In this document: positions 22,630 through 31,897 of the stretch, piece after piece | How the letters are laid out: each line of letters opens with the position of its first letter | Numbering within the stretch: the stretch's first letter is position 1 | Virus record (IMG/VR): IMGVR_UViG_3300025483_000021 | Coordinates: 1 to 45,176 of that record | Strand: one strand, 5' to 3' | DNA: 45,176 nt | Source of the DNA: a virus | The notes under the pieces: generated by a model | The model's database searches: none | What the model was told of the DNA's origin: nothing | What the model saw: the letters and a program-made list of their open reading frames with translations, nothing else | Translations under genes and position numbers: made by a program

Positions 22630-25600
22630 TTAGATAACCAATTCACGGATTTGAATAGCGTCTCCAGTCTGAGGCACTGTGCCGACTGAGAAGTCAACTG
22701 CGTTAGCAGTAACTGTGTAGTCAGTCCCAGGACGTTGACAAACACCATTCAAGAATACTAATAATGAATATGCATTATGACCAGGCGAGATAGCAAAGGA
22801 TGACGTTGATCCATTGCCTGTATACATCACACCATTGTTTCCATTATTAATGCCAGTCGCCAATGAGTATTTATCAGCGCAACCATATTTACCAGTAACA
22901 TCAATATCACCAGTAACTTCGACGTTACCAGCGATTCTCATTCTATTTGCAGCATCAGGAGCGATGCCAATACCATAATGTGTTACACCACTGAATCTAT
23001 TAGATGTGATAGGTGTAGTATCACTTAGACCAAACTTATACCATACACCTGAGTCGTAGATCCAACCCAAGGCAAGACCTGGAGCCCAGTCAATGTTGTA
23101 GCAGAGATCACCGCTGTTGTATGCTTCACCAGCATCAACTTCAGGGTTACCTGAGGAATCCTCTTCTGCCATGAGGATGTTTCTTAGCACTGTGCCATCC
23201 TGGTTGGACAGTGTAAAGTTAACAGTCTGCACTGTATCCTGTGATGTAATCTTCTTCTGGAAGGTTACAGGACCAGAGAATACAGATTCCAACTGGTTAG
23301 ATGCACCACCAATAACAGTTAGTTTATCAGTCAGCACCAACTCAGAGAATGTCTCAATAGTTGTGCCTTCTTCACCCAACACGTTAAGTTGTGCAATATC
23401 TTCGTTAGTGATCTGACCTGTAACTGGGTTGATAACTTGGTTACCAACAAACAACTCACCGTCAGAGTTAACACCAGAGTAGTATGCAACACCTGCTGCC
23501 TCTTTCAGTGACTGAGACAGGCGAACTTGGGCAGGACTGAGCACTTCCACCTGTGTAGATGGGAATGCAGTTGAGTAGTTACCAGGACCGAAACCAAGAT
23601 ACTCAAACGTGTGACCAGATGCTCTAAGAATAGAGTATCTTCTCAACTCACAGAAAATAGGTTGGACACTATTGTCAGCGTTAAGTTTCAGTGGGATCTT
23701 ACGATCTTCTGCTTCACCCAGGCGTGCAGTGACAGAAATGCCATTCAGCACGTTAGATGTAGTATTATAACCTAAGTTATTCTCACTCTCAAGCAGGAAG
23801 AATTGTGATGATTCCTTTGTAATAGATCTCTCTGTATCCTTATTAGGGACAGGAGATGCGCCATCAGTTGTAGTAACTAGACCTAAAGTCTCGTTATCGG
23901 CAATAGACACCGCTGCTGCAGGATCAGCGACAGGATTATCTCTGTCGAATGCTGGATATAGATCAACTGTCTGCTGTGAGAAGAAGAAGTCGTTAAAGTT
24001 AGAGGTAGATGGTGATACTGACGCATTCAATAGTGTCAGATAGTAGATACCATCGGTAACACCCCTTTCAAATGTTTGGTATGTTTCAGTAGCATAGACA
24101 TAGTATGTCTTACTATATGCAGGGGAGTTTGTCTCACTAGATCTAGGTTGTAATACGAAACCAGTGATAGGTTCTCTAGGCACTGGGAATGAATCTTTGT
24201 CCAGCACATAGCGGTAACGATATACTCTATCAACCAAGTTACGGGCATCAGGCACACGACGAATGTATGTCGTGGGTGAGAATCCCAGGTTTTGATAGAG
24301 GGAGTTTGCTTGTAACGTAGTATAAATGGTATTCTGTGCTGCGTTACCATCAACCTGAATATACCATTGGTTGTTGCTACTATCCCACTTGAGTGGTGAT
24401 TCATCATCACCAGCACGGGTGCCAGTTACATCCTTACCAGAAGGATTGATGTCTGCATAGTGTGCAGTGGATTCAACCGCTCCAGATGCAAGCAAGAGGA
24501 CATATAGACGGTCAGGAGTATTAACGTCGTCTCTTCTCGCACCAACAGTATAACCTTGGACCTTACTTGGTGGTCTTCCAGTTTCTACTGTGTATCCATA
24601 TATGAATAGTTTAGTTGGGTCTGCTACAGATCTGGTCTTGGTAATATCAATTGTGACCCAGTTGATCGAAATTTCATCAACATCTGACAGCGACTTGGGA
24701 GGAATAACGTGGGTAATTTGCCCAGCTTTATCCTTAGTAAATGATGTTGCTTTGAAACCTTTGCTTCGCAGCGATGTATTTCCGAAGTTAGAGTTTGAGT
24801 TAGTAATGGATAAGTCACCACCAGACTCACTAAAGAAATGGTCACCAAATCCCACAGCAAACACAGACACAACCTGAATGAATGAATCATTGGATGCGTG
24901 GATATGGACGTGACGCCACCCTTTACGATACTTACATAGTCCGTTAATATGTGCGCCAGATCCAGAAGCTTGTGCTTCATAGTTTCCTGTATTGGGGTTA
25001 TACAGCACGAATGCACGGTCATCCTTTTGAAGGGAAATGCCAGTGAATTGAGCCACAACCATGGACTTAAATCCAGTTGCTTCACTACCATCAGCGTGCA
25101 TTCCATTGATGCCCCAAACTGATCTCAGTGAGAGGTTGAAACAATATGGTGATGCAGAGTCAACGGTATCGATCTCAACTTTAACCAGGACATTACTACC
25201 TAATGCATTACCTGAGGGCTCTGCTGACATCTGATAAGTAAACTGGTTACCTTGTGCAGATGTTACCAGGAATGATCCATTGTAGAGGAGAGCATCTTGG
25301 TCAGTAGGACCTGTAACGCCAGAAATATTAACAGCGACACCCACGGAGAATCCATGATTCTTCGGGTTACCAAGTTCATCAACGGTGAATGCTGTGGCGG
25401 TTTGTCCATTTCGGATGATCTGTGAGACTGCAAATTCGTCGGAAATAGGACCAACGATCCTATTTTCCTCAACCCTTGCTTGCAACTGGTCTTGTGATGG
25501 CAAACCTGAAGTATCAGGAATAACTGCATAACCTTTAGAGATCTTCTGATAGTAGAGCTCTAGATCTGCACCATTTGCATACTCAAAACAAGTAATCTTA

Positions 25601-26208
25601 TGGTGTGAGAAGTTAGGTGCAATCTGACTCAGGTCATCTCTATAATAGACACCAGTATTGTCCCCATCAAAGAAGGACATCTGCCAGAAATAACAACCAC
25701 CAGTTAACCTAAAGATAGCAGTAGGGCCAGGTTCATTAGCAGCAGTAATACCGAGACTACCCTGTACCGTGGGATAAGGGACGTATTTCGGAATGATTTT
25801 GGTTCTACGAAGGTCCGAACCAACAACAGAGACACCACGAGGACAAATAACACCACCACGAGTTGAATTAAATTTATAAAGCTCATTACTCGCTGAGGTT
25901 AGATCAAAGTTGGTGTTTTCATTAAACGGTTGAATCTGGTTGTAGTCCGCAAGACCAGGACGGTTATCAATAACATACTCTGATGGATACAGGTAGATAC
26001 TGAATGCGTCAAATTCGTCATTACTTAGACCAACACGATATGAGAAACGTGCCACCTCAAGGAAAGCACGTTGCAACGACTTAAATGGACGCAATGCCGA
26101 GTTACCTCGGTTATCAAATGCGTCCGATGCATCAAAGTCATCAGGGTTGACGTAAATAATACGCCCAGTCCTTGACGTGATTATATTTTTAAGACGTGTT
26201 AATGCCAT
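22630..26208 (-). CDS. Large virion structural protein with parallel beta-helix-like features
   Basis: This 1192-residue protein starts MALTRLKNIITSRTGRIIYV, then FDNRGNSALRPFKSLQRAFL and PSEYVIDNRPG. I recognise this as a conserved cyanophage structural protein of unknown exact location. The early GAGxxP-like repeats with periodic short strands (for example GGVICPRGVSVVGSDLRRTK) look like a right-handed beta-helix, as in pectate-lyase-type fibres. The C-terminal tail ends NAVDFSVGTVPQTGDAIQ, a fibre-tip-like domain. A late promoter lies 27 bases before the start. It may be a fibre or baseplate wedge-associated protein. Confidence 0.75.
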   Translation of the reverse strand: MALTRLKNIITSRTGRIIYVNPDDFDASDAFDNRGNSALRPFKSLQRAFLEVARFSYRVGLSNDEFDAFSIYLYPSEYVIDNRPGLADYNQIQPFNENTNFDLTSASNELYKFNSTRGGVICPRGVSVVGSDLRRTKIIPKYVPYPTVQGSLGITAANEPGPTAIFRLTGGCYFWQMSFFDGDNTGVYYRDDLSQIAPNFSHHKITCFEYANGADLELYYQKISKGYAVIPDTSGLPSQDQLQARVEENRIVGPISDEFAVSQIIRNGQTATAFTVDELGNPKNHGFSVGVAVNISGVTGPTDQDALLYNGSFLVTSAQGNQFTYQMSAEPSGNALGSNVLVKVEIDTVDSASPYCFNLSLRSVWGINGMHADGSEATGFKSMVVAQFTGISLQKDDRAFVLYNPNTGNYEAQASGSGAHINGLCKYRKGWRHVHIHASNDSFIQVVSVFAVGFGDHFFSESGGDLSITNSNSNFGNTSLRSKGFKATSFTKDKAGQITHVIPPKSLSDVDEISINWVTIDITKTRSVADPTKLFIYGYTVETGRPPSKVQGYTVGARRDDVNTPDRLYVLLLASGAVESTAHYADINPSGKDVTGTRAGDDESPLKWDSSNNQWYIQVDGNAAQNTIYTTLQANSLYQNLGFSPTTYIRRVPDARNLVDRVYRYRYVLDKDSFPVPREPITGFVLQPRSSETNSPAYSKTYYVYATETYQTFERGVTDGIYYLTLLNASVSPSTSNFNDFFFSQQTVDLYPAFDRDNPVADPAAAVSIADNETLGLVTTTDGASPVPNKDTERSITKESSQFFLLESENNLGYNTTSNVLNGISVTARLGEAEDRKIPLKLNADNSVQPIFCELRRYSILRASGHTFEYLGFGPGNYSTAFPSTQVEVLSPAQVRLSQSLKEAAGVAYYSGVNSDGELFVGNQVINPVTGQITNEDIAQLNVLGEEGTTIETFSELVLTDKLTVIGGASNQLESVFSGPVTFQKKITSQDTVQTVNFTLSNQDGTVLRNILMAEEDSSGNPEVDAGEAYNSGDLCYNIDWAPGLALGWIYDSGVWYKFGLSDTTPITSNRFSGVTHYGIGIAPDAANRMRIAGNVEVTGDIDVTGKYGCADKYSLATGINNGNNGVMYTGNGSTSSFAISPGHNAYSLLVFLNGVCQRPGTDYTVTANAVDFSVGTVPQTGDAIQIRELVI

Positions 26209-26234
26209 CTTCTATAAGAGTCCTGCTATATGGT

Positions 26235-26242
26235 TATTTATT
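26235..26242 (-). promoter_or_regulatory. T4-type late promoter (AATAAATA)
   Basis: AATAAATA on the minus strand, 27 bases before the ATG at 26208 and after the stop of the 745-residue gene. Confidence 0.65.
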
Positions 26243-26253
26243 AAGGGTCAAGA

Positions 26254-28491
26254 CTATGGAGCTGCAGCAGCACCACCACCATCAGTTACGATCTTACTCA
26301 ACTGGATAACCTCAAGGTCATCAGAAGCAGACTCGAAACCATTAACAACGTAACTTAGATCAGCAGCAGAGGAATAGACGAGTATATTCTGCCCAGGACC
26401 CACTACGATACCAGAAATCTTTTCTGTATCATTTGCTGCAATAGCGTTATCATAGTAAAGATAGTCTTCTGCGCTATAAAGACCTGTCTGACTTGTTTCC
26501 TCAGCGGTAGAGATAGTAGCAGCATTAAATGTTAATGCAGCACCACCACCGTTGCCTAGTTGTGAATCATTGATCTGAATAGTTTCAGCAGCGGCAAAAT
26601 CTTCGCCACCATCAACAATAGTAACAGTTGCAGCACCAGACCCGTCAACAACTACAGTGAATTTTGCCTTAGCAATATCACCTGATCCAGCAGTGGCATT
26701 TGCGGTCAAATTGCTATATGTGTTAGCAACACGAGCAGCATCAGCAGCAGAAATAGTATCAACAGCCAGAATCTTACCAGTGACTGCTTTAGTCATGATA
26801 CGAGTGCCATTATTTAATGTTGGAGTGTCCAGGAATTCAGTGTTATCTGCAAATGCAGGAGATCCTTCACCTAAAGCAACCTTCAGGTGTGCTTTTGCAG
26901 GATCCCAATCCAATACAAAACCATAAGGACCAACGCTAACACCACCTGGCTGGACAGTCTGGGTCACGCTGTTGATCGTGAAGGTGTCACCTGCAATCAG
27001 GGGCTCACCAGCAACATCATAGATGAAGATATCTTCATACTGTGGATTAGTTTGGACACCAACACTGAAACCAATACCAGTTGTTGCTTCAGTAGCAGGA
27101 GGAGTGCCAATGATGCCATCTGCATATACAAACAGTGAGATTCCAGTATTCTCATCGATAGAAATCGATGTGTATGCACCTGCTTGACCTGCAGTACCTA
27201 CCTTACTAACACCCTGAGTATACTCTGTGCCAGGAGTAGCATCGTTAGGACCTTCAAGGGCATCACCCGAGAATTTCAGAGGATAGTTTGCAACGGTAGC
27301 ATCTGATAGATCAAATCTATAAGTGCGGTCAATGTTAAGTTGCAACTGACCGATATAAACATGATCGGTAGCAGAAGGTCCAGTGTCAGTAACAACATAC
27401 TTAGTGAGAATAGTTGCACTCACGTTAGTTGTAAAGTTAAGACCAGCAGAAGCATTAGATGTGCCACCAGCAATTGTTTCACCTTCACTGAAGTAGTTAA
27501 CCAGATAGGTACCGTTATCAATCAGCAGAGTAACATTAACACCATCGTTGTGATCAACATCAGCAGTGCCGTAGATACCACGCACTAGGGTAAGATCGTT
27601 ACCGTTAACCTGATCAATAGTGCAGAGCTCGTTATCAATTACGACAACACCACCAGATACAAATCCAGTAGAGTCAGTAACAGTTAGAGTTGAGTCACCA
27701 GAAGCGAAAGTTGCACCCTCGTTAATAGTTGTAACGGTAGCAGATGCAGACCATGCATTAGATGCAAGACCAGCAGGGACTACACGAGCAGTTGTGCCCA
27801 GTCCAGAGCGACTAACTGTGACGACATTAGTAACAGTGTCAATACCAGATGCATCGATAGTGACAACTTCAGCAGCAGCATCGTCTGTGCTGCCTAGAGT
27901 CACATACATGCCATCAGCAAGACCCGTTGTGCGGGAGAATGCCATCGCCGTGACACCAGTAGCATAATTTCCAAATTCTAGATCTGCACCAGTAAGTGAT
28001 CCACCACGATATGTTGCAGTATAACCAGATACTCCACCAGTTACAGTCTCACCACCCACAAATATACCCGCTTGGGAGTCCGCTTGGAATTGGGTGGTAG
28101 AAATATCTCTTACTTGGGTGTAATAGATGACCTCACCCGTTGCCTTGAAGATGTCAAGGATCTTACCAGTTGATGCGTTGGTAGAGATAAACTCTCCTCC
28201 AGGGATGGCATCAGCATATGAAAACCCAGGGTTAACAGTGACTTTATATGCACTGATTGGGTTTCCTTTAGTAAACTTATAGGTAGATGCCGATCCACCA
28301 TTCTCGGATTCGGGTCCATCTAGGTGCAGCACCTGATCGTAGTCCCGTAATGCCATCCGATAGGATGCACCAGTACCAGACTGGTTGCACACACTAACAA
28401 CGGTGCTGCCAGTTACGGTAGGGGGACAACGATAGAGGACCGTATTTGTGGTCGCTCCTGGTTTTTTAGCTGCGAGTCTTCCTGCTGTCAT
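26254..28491 (-). CDS. Conserved cyanophage virion structural protein (745 aa)
   Basis: The product begins MTAGRLAAKKPGATTNTVLY and contains MALRDYDQVLHLDGPES. I recognise it as a conserved large structural protein of T4-like cyanophages with no characterised role. It is rich in Thr, Gly, Val and Ala and is predicted to be nearly all beta, with repeated units of the kind SGVSGYTATYRGG, consistent with a fibre-like or baseplate-attached protein. It is 8 bases downstream of the gene at 28499, so they form one transcript from the late promoter at 29864. Confidence 0.75.
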   Translation of the reverse strand: MTAGRLAAKKPGATTNTVLYRCPPTVTGSTVVSVCNQSGTGASYRMALRDYDQVLHLDGPESENGGSASTYKFTKGNPISAYKVTVNPGFSYADAIPGGEFISTNASTGKILDIFKATGEVIYYTQVRDISTTQFQADSQAGIFVGGETVTGGVSGYTATYRGGSLTGADLEFGNYATGVTAMAFSRTTGLADGMYVTLGSTDDAAAEVVTIDASGIDTVTNVVTVSRSGLGTTARVVPAGLASNAWSASATVTTINEGATFASGDSTLTVTDSTGFVSGGVVVIDNELCTIDQVNGNDLTLVRGIYGTADVDHNDGVNVTLLIDNGTYLVNYFSEGETIAGGTSNASAGLNFTTNVSATILTKYVVTDTGPSATDHVYIGQLQLNIDRTYRFDLSDATVANYPLKFSGDALEGPNDATPGTEYTQGVSKVGTAGQAGAYTSISIDENTGISLFVYADGIIGTPPATEATTGIGFSVGVQTNPQYEDIFIYDVAGEPLIAGDTFTINSVTQTVQPGGVSVGPYGFVLDWDPAKAHLKVALGEGSPAFADNTEFLDTPTLNNGTRIMTKAVTGKILAVDTISAADAARVANTYSNLTANATAGSGDIAKAKFTVVVDGSGAATVTIVDGGEDFAAAETIQINDSQLGNGGGAALTFNAATISTAEETSQTGLYSAEDYLYYDNAIAANDTEKISGIVVGPGQNILVYSSAADLSYVVNGFESASDDLEVIQLSKIVTDGGGAAAAP

Positions 28492-28498
28492 TTGTTAA

Positions 28499-29836
28499 TT
28501 ACCAACCTGCTTGGAAAAATGATTGTAGTCTTAATTGCCCACCTAACACAGGTGCGGCAAGTGCTCCACCGAAACTAATTGCAACATCACTAATGTTATT
28601 AGTAGATAGAAGTGTTGCATCAGCGTCAGGGAACTGAATGGAGCGTGCTCCAGTCAAGTTGCTGGCATCAATAGTAATGATACCGTTAACGTCATCTGGG
28701 TTATTTATCTTCGCCAGTTCTAACGTTTTATTATAAAGAGTTTGTGTCTTCCTTTCAGCAACCAGCATATTAACTGCTGTGCCGTTATTCAACGGTGCTG
28801 CTGGATCATCATCAGGGAAACTAAACACATAGGTTTGGTTGTCCTCAATGTTGCTGAGATCCAATTGGATCTTTCTGGTATCATCACCAACATCAGCAAA
28901 GATTGCACCTTTGTATATCTTGTTAGTGAGTGTCTGTGACGATGCTTCACCAACTACCTTGACATTCAAATCAGGGAAAGTAACCGTGCGGTTATTGCTC
29001 AGTAATGAAGAGTCAAAGATCACATATCTTGTGGGGTCATTCTCTTCATCTGTTGAGGGAGTGTTAGAGAATGTGGGATTGACCATGTTTTTGTTGAAAA
29101 CATTTTGGTCAGTGATGTCGTCCAACAAAGTAGACTGAGTATTAGCAGCACCAAAGTCAGGCAACTTGTAAGTGTGCTGACCAGGACTCTCCCAAGCGTC
29201 ACACTCAAATTTTGCGATCTTATCAGTTGAAGTAGATCCTGTGATCTGCAACTCACCGTCTTTAATAATGATCGTCTTATTTGTGACAGTCTGGAAAGTA
29301 TCATTCGCCAGCAGAGTGGTGCTTGTGTTTGTACCTACGTTAGGTAGATCGAAACGACGGGTGCCAGACTGGGTTGAGATTGTATCAACGTTGAATTGCA
29401 CTCTCTTTGCAGGGTTTTGATCACCTTGCAAGAAGAATTGTGCATCAGTCTGAATGATAGGACCATTAACAGTAAAAAATCCACTACCCTGTGGAGTCAT
29501 TTCCATGCTTGACGTTGCAGATGCACTGTCAACAGCACGAATGATCAGGGTAGAGGATCCATCAGTGTTTTCTCTTCTAGTATTATAGAGAGATGCTGAT
29601 CCAAATGCTAGACCAATCTCATTAATCGCTGACTGATATATCCCACTATCTCGGTCCAAGTCAAACGCTAATCCAGGTGCTGTTGCGCTACCTGCGCTCA
29701 CACCACGGAATAGTTGATTGACCTTTGCCTTACGGTTTGGAATCAGAGGGTCGGAGATAACGATAGGCAGAATTGCCTCGCCAGTAACGAGGGCATCTGC
29801 AATCGTATCTAATTGGGATATACGTTTAGTTGCCAC
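28499..29836 (-). CDS. Virion structural protein, fibre-like (445 aa)
   Basis: This protein starts at a GTG (29836) and reads MATKRISQLDTIADALVTGE, a conserved N-terminal that I know from cyanophage fibre-related proteins. The rest has several repeats of about 50-60 residues with the pattern TxTLTNK or TVTNKTI followed by FPD or LPD (for example DTFQTVTNKTIIIKDGEL and SSQTLTNKIYKGAIF), typical of phage tail-fibre shaft repeats. The strongest late promoter of the window lies upstream. It is the first of the fibre-region genes in that transcript. Confidence 0.75.
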   Translation of the reverse strand: MATKRISQLDTIADALVTGEAILPIVISDPLIPNRKAKVNQLFRGVSAGSATAPGLAFDLDRDSGIYQSAINEIGLAFGSASLYNTRRENTDGSSTLIIRAVDSASATSSMEMTPQGSGFFTVNGPIIQTDAQFFLQGDQNPAKRVQFNVDTISTQSGTRRFDLPNVGTNTSTTLLANDTFQTVTNKTIIIKDGELQITGSTSTDKIAKFECDAWESPGQHTYKLPDFGAANTQSTLLDDITDQNVFNKNMVNPTFSNTPSTDEENDPTRYVIFDSSLLSNNRTVTFPDLNVKVVGEASSQTLTNKIYKGAIFADVGDDTRKIQLDLSNIEDNQTYVFSFPDDDPAAPLNNGTAVNMLVAERKTQTLYNKTLELAKINNPDDVNGIITIDASNLTGARSIQFPDADATLLSTNNISDVAISFGGALAAPVLGGQLRLQSFFQAGW

Positions 29837-29862
29837 GAAATCTCAGCACAATTGCTACATTT

Positions 29863-30540
29863 TTATTTATAACCGTTTTTCTCTAACCATTCATTTGTCA
29901 TGGGTGTAGGAGGATAAACTTCCCACATATTACCCCGCGCACATGCTTGGAGAGCATTCGCTGTCATTCCTTCAGTCTTACCTGCCCAGAATGCTTCTTT
30001 CTCCCAGGGAATTGCTCCTGGTTGAAATCTGTAGGTGTCAGCAGCAATCTCTTGCCAGATCTTGGGCACCTTGTCCTCATCCATAATGATAGCGATCATG
30101 GAGTTGTCGATAGTGCCTGCCATGCAATCCTGTGCGGCGTGCCATCCTTCATGACGCATTACACTCATCAAAGTCTCAGGACGATGCATGAATGCTCGGT
30201 TGAGATAGAAGTTGTTGCTCACAGTGTGATATACACCACGATGTCCAACAGGGAAGTATTTTGAATCTGCAAGATGTACTTTGACTCCAACCTGATTCAA
30301 TGCTACAAGCATTTGGTTGAATTCATTAGAAGCGAAGGTAAACCTATCGGGACTATCATACTGATTCGAGACATCTAGAAGTGAAAAGACTTCAAATACC
30401 CCTTCAGTACACTCTTGTAGGAGCATACAACCCATAGAATGATTAGTGAAGTATTCACTATCTTTGAGTGGTTTGGCATTGACTGGCAATGTTGCCAATC
30501 CTAGCAGTGCTCCTGCCAATAATACATTGCGAAATTTCAT
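29863..30540 (-). CDS. Secreted HExxH-type putative metalloprotease
   Basis: This 225-residue product has a clear Sec signal peptide (MKFRNVLLAGALLGLATLPVNA, cleavage after VNA) and a zinc-binding HEGWH at residues 130-134, with a candidate third ligand in IWQEIAADTY. It fits a small zinc-dependent peptidase exported to the periplasm or cell surface. Other known elements of M48 or M4 families are not visible, so the family is uncertain. It overlaps the 108-residue gene by 4 bases. A role in lysis, spanin-like wall processing or superinfection control is only a guess. Confidence 0.75.
   Translation of the reverse strand: MKFRNVLLAGALLGLATLPVNAKPLKDSEYFTNHSMGCMLLQECTEGVFEVFSLLDVSNQYDSPDRFTFASNEFNQMLVALNQVGVKVHLADSKYFPVGHRGVYHTVSNNFYLNRAFMHRPETLMSVMRHEGWHAAQDCMAGTIDNSMIAIIMDEDKVPKIWQEIAADTYRFQPGAIPWEKEAFWAGKTEGMTANALQACARGNMWEVYPPTPMTNEWLEKNGYK
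29864..29871 (-). promoter_or_regulatory. T4-type late promoter (TATAAATA)
   Basis: A perfect match to TATAAATA, 27 bases before the GTG start at 29836. It contains the last codons and part of the stop codon of the metalloprotease gene (TAT AAA TAA). Confidence 0.75.
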
Positions 30541-30863
30541 ACTAATAACCGTTTAAGTTTACCTTCAACAAAATGTAGCATTATCCTAGGAAAGGGTGCA
30601 TAATATGCATTCCAGACTGCAGGATAGACTTCAATACTCTTTGTAGCATAGTAGGGTCTAACACTACCATGCAAACCGTTGGATACATAACCCTTAGGAT
30701 CTTCTCTTGAAAAGTCCTGAGTGTCTGTGTAATCAACTTCCCATAATTGCCCTGCAGGATCTAGGAAAAATGTATATGCCCATCCGTCAAGATCTTTTGT
30801 TTGTAGAGGTCTTTTGTAAAAACCTGCACCAAGATCAAAGTGACATAGGATGGTGTCATACAT
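30537..30863 (-). CDS. Hypothetical protein (108 aa)
   Basis: The product begins MYDTILCHFDLGAGFYKRPL. It is rich in aromatic residues (Tyr and Trp) and reads as beta-strand, with no recognised domain. It is coupled by a 4-base overlap to the metalloprotease gene and 10 bases after the cupin-like gene. I recall similar proteins in other cyanophages without assigned function. Confidence 0.7.
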   Translation of the reverse strand: MYDTILCHFDLGAGFYKRPLQTKDLDGWAYTFFLDPAGQLWEVDYTDTQDFSREDPKGYVSNGLHGSVRPYYATKSIEVYPAVWNAYYAPFPRIMLHFVEGKLKRLLV

Positions 30864-30873
30864 TATAAAATCC

Positions 30874-31359
30874 TCAAGAAAAACTCAATGTTGCTCTTGG
30901 TCCAAATACCAAAGGCTCATGATGCAGGTATTTAGGTATGAATAGTGCATCGCCTGGCTCCATAAAAACTTCACCAAGACCATCTACACCATAACCTATA
31001 TCTCCAATAATAGGCACAATCATGACATCTACTGTATCATTGTGCCTACCAAAGGTGCTAGATCCACCACTCAGTGAAACATACTGGTGGAATTCTTTCA
31101 TACCATAGTTGATCTTCATATGATCTGCAAGAGGGCGCATACTCCATGGAATATACTTCCCCTCGGAGATCATAGTATTCATACCACCCCTATGTAAGAC
31201 AAGTGTCCTTGTTTCGTTAAGGATTTCTTCAGGTTTGATTTTCGGTGCGATCACCGTGAAATCTTTTTGTTGCCTGTCGGTTTCCAACTTATCAAATACG
31301 TCTTCCCAGGTGATATTACTTACGTCAACTATTCGTTTTGACAGCTTTGCTTGACTCAT
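30874..31359 (-). CDS. Cupin/JmjC-like Fe(II) oxygenase (161 aa)
   Basis: The visible core is GGSSTFGRHNDTVDVMIVP (an HxD ligand pair: HND) and EPGDALFIPKYLHHEPL (the distal His region), the pattern of cupin/JmjC-type 2-oxoglutarate oxygenases. An ending of ATLSFS is usual for these folds. The protein is short and may lack the N-terminal cap of larger JmjC enzymes, so catalysis is plausible but unproven. The start overlaps the 40-residue gene. It is the only member of the oxygenase class in the tail-side half. Confidence 0.7.
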   Translation of the reverse strand: MSQAKLSKRIVDVSNITWEDVFDKLETDRQQKDFTVIAPKIKPEEILNETRTLVLHRGGMNTMISEGKYIPWSMRPLADHMKINYGMKEFHQYVSLSGGSSTFGRHNDTVDVMIVPIIGDIGYGVDGLGEVFMEPGDALFIPKYLHHEPLVFGPRATLSFS

Positions 31360-31447
31360 GGAGTTTCTTAACTGCTTTGACTACTTCGGGTGTTTCTTCC
31401 CATTCCCAGGTGTCTCCACCCTTTGCAATGAATTGTTTCTTAGGCAT
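31325..31447 (-). CDS. Very small hypothetical protein (40 aa)
   Basis: The frame starts at ATG 31447 with MPKKQFIAKGGDTWEWEETP and ends at 31325. It overlaps the end of the gene above and the start of the cupin-like gene below, so the three are coupled. The product is basic and lysine-rich in its second half. No family is recognised. The evidence that it is real is the spacing and the absence of any other reading of this stretch. Confidence 0.5.
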   Translation of the reverse strand: MPKKQFIAKGGDTWEWEETPEVVKAVKKLHESSKAVKTNS

Positions 31448-31643
31448 TTTTCTCCTCCTTTTTTGTTTTGAAGTAGAGTTTATAATACCTCTTCTTCATT
31501 TCATTGATGGTGTCCATGTCCTCTTTGAATCCCATATATTTGAGATGTTGGGATGTGCCCTCCATCTCACTAATGAGTAGTAGGAGATTTACCGTTGCGA
31601 TAGGTCTCCCACCAAAGTCATATTCAGTCAGGGACTTCCTCAT
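31440..31643 (-). CDS. Small hypothetical protein (67 aa)
   Basis: I start this gene at the ATG at 31643 (MRKSLTEYDFGGRPIATVNL). The open frame extends upstream but lies inside the preceding gene. The product is helical with a lysine-rich end (KKRYYKLYFKTKKEEKNA), which suggests nucleic-acid or membrane contact. No family is recognised. It overlaps both neighbours. Confidence 0.6.
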   Translation of the reverse strand: MRKSLTEYDFGGRPIATVNLLLLISEMEGTSQHLKYMGFKEDMDTINEMKKRYYKLYFKTKKEEKNA

Positions 31644-31896
31644 AATTTTCAATCCAATCACTAAGATCAAACAAGATAGGATGACACCCTTCCAACACCA
31701 GATAGTCTGATGATGTGTAGAGATCATCCATCGTAAATTCTCGTGCAGTATCTGCATCGAGTTTGACTTCTTCTAATTCACTCATAAACTTCGGCAACTC
31801 TTCAAATGTAAACGGCATACCCTGGATGAAATACATCTGGACTATACCTATGTCTTCCAAATGATGAAAAGAGCTAGTGATCCGAACCTTCTGCAT
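31624..31896 (-). CDS. Acidic hypothetical protein (90 aa)
   Basis: The protein begins MQKVRITSSFHHLEDIGIVQ and is acidic with many hydrophobic residues. Its ATG overlaps or nearly touches the antitoxin-like gene stop (31898), so the two are probably coupled. It shows no toxin-like features (no ParE, Doc or RelE motif), so I do not call it the partner of the antitoxin. Function unknown. Confidence 0.65.
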   Translation of the reverse strand: MQKVRITSSFHHLEDIGIVQMYFIQGMPFTFEELPKFMSELEEVKLDADTAREFTMDDLYTSSDYLVLEGCHPILFDLSDWIENYEEVPD

Positions 31897-31897
31897 C

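Noticed and set aside
22872-22879. GATAAATA motifs inside the 1192-residue gene and in the gene at 28499 (near 28703)
   Set aside because: They lie in the middle of long coding regions with no gene start nearby and are explained by Asp-Lys-Tyr or similar codons.
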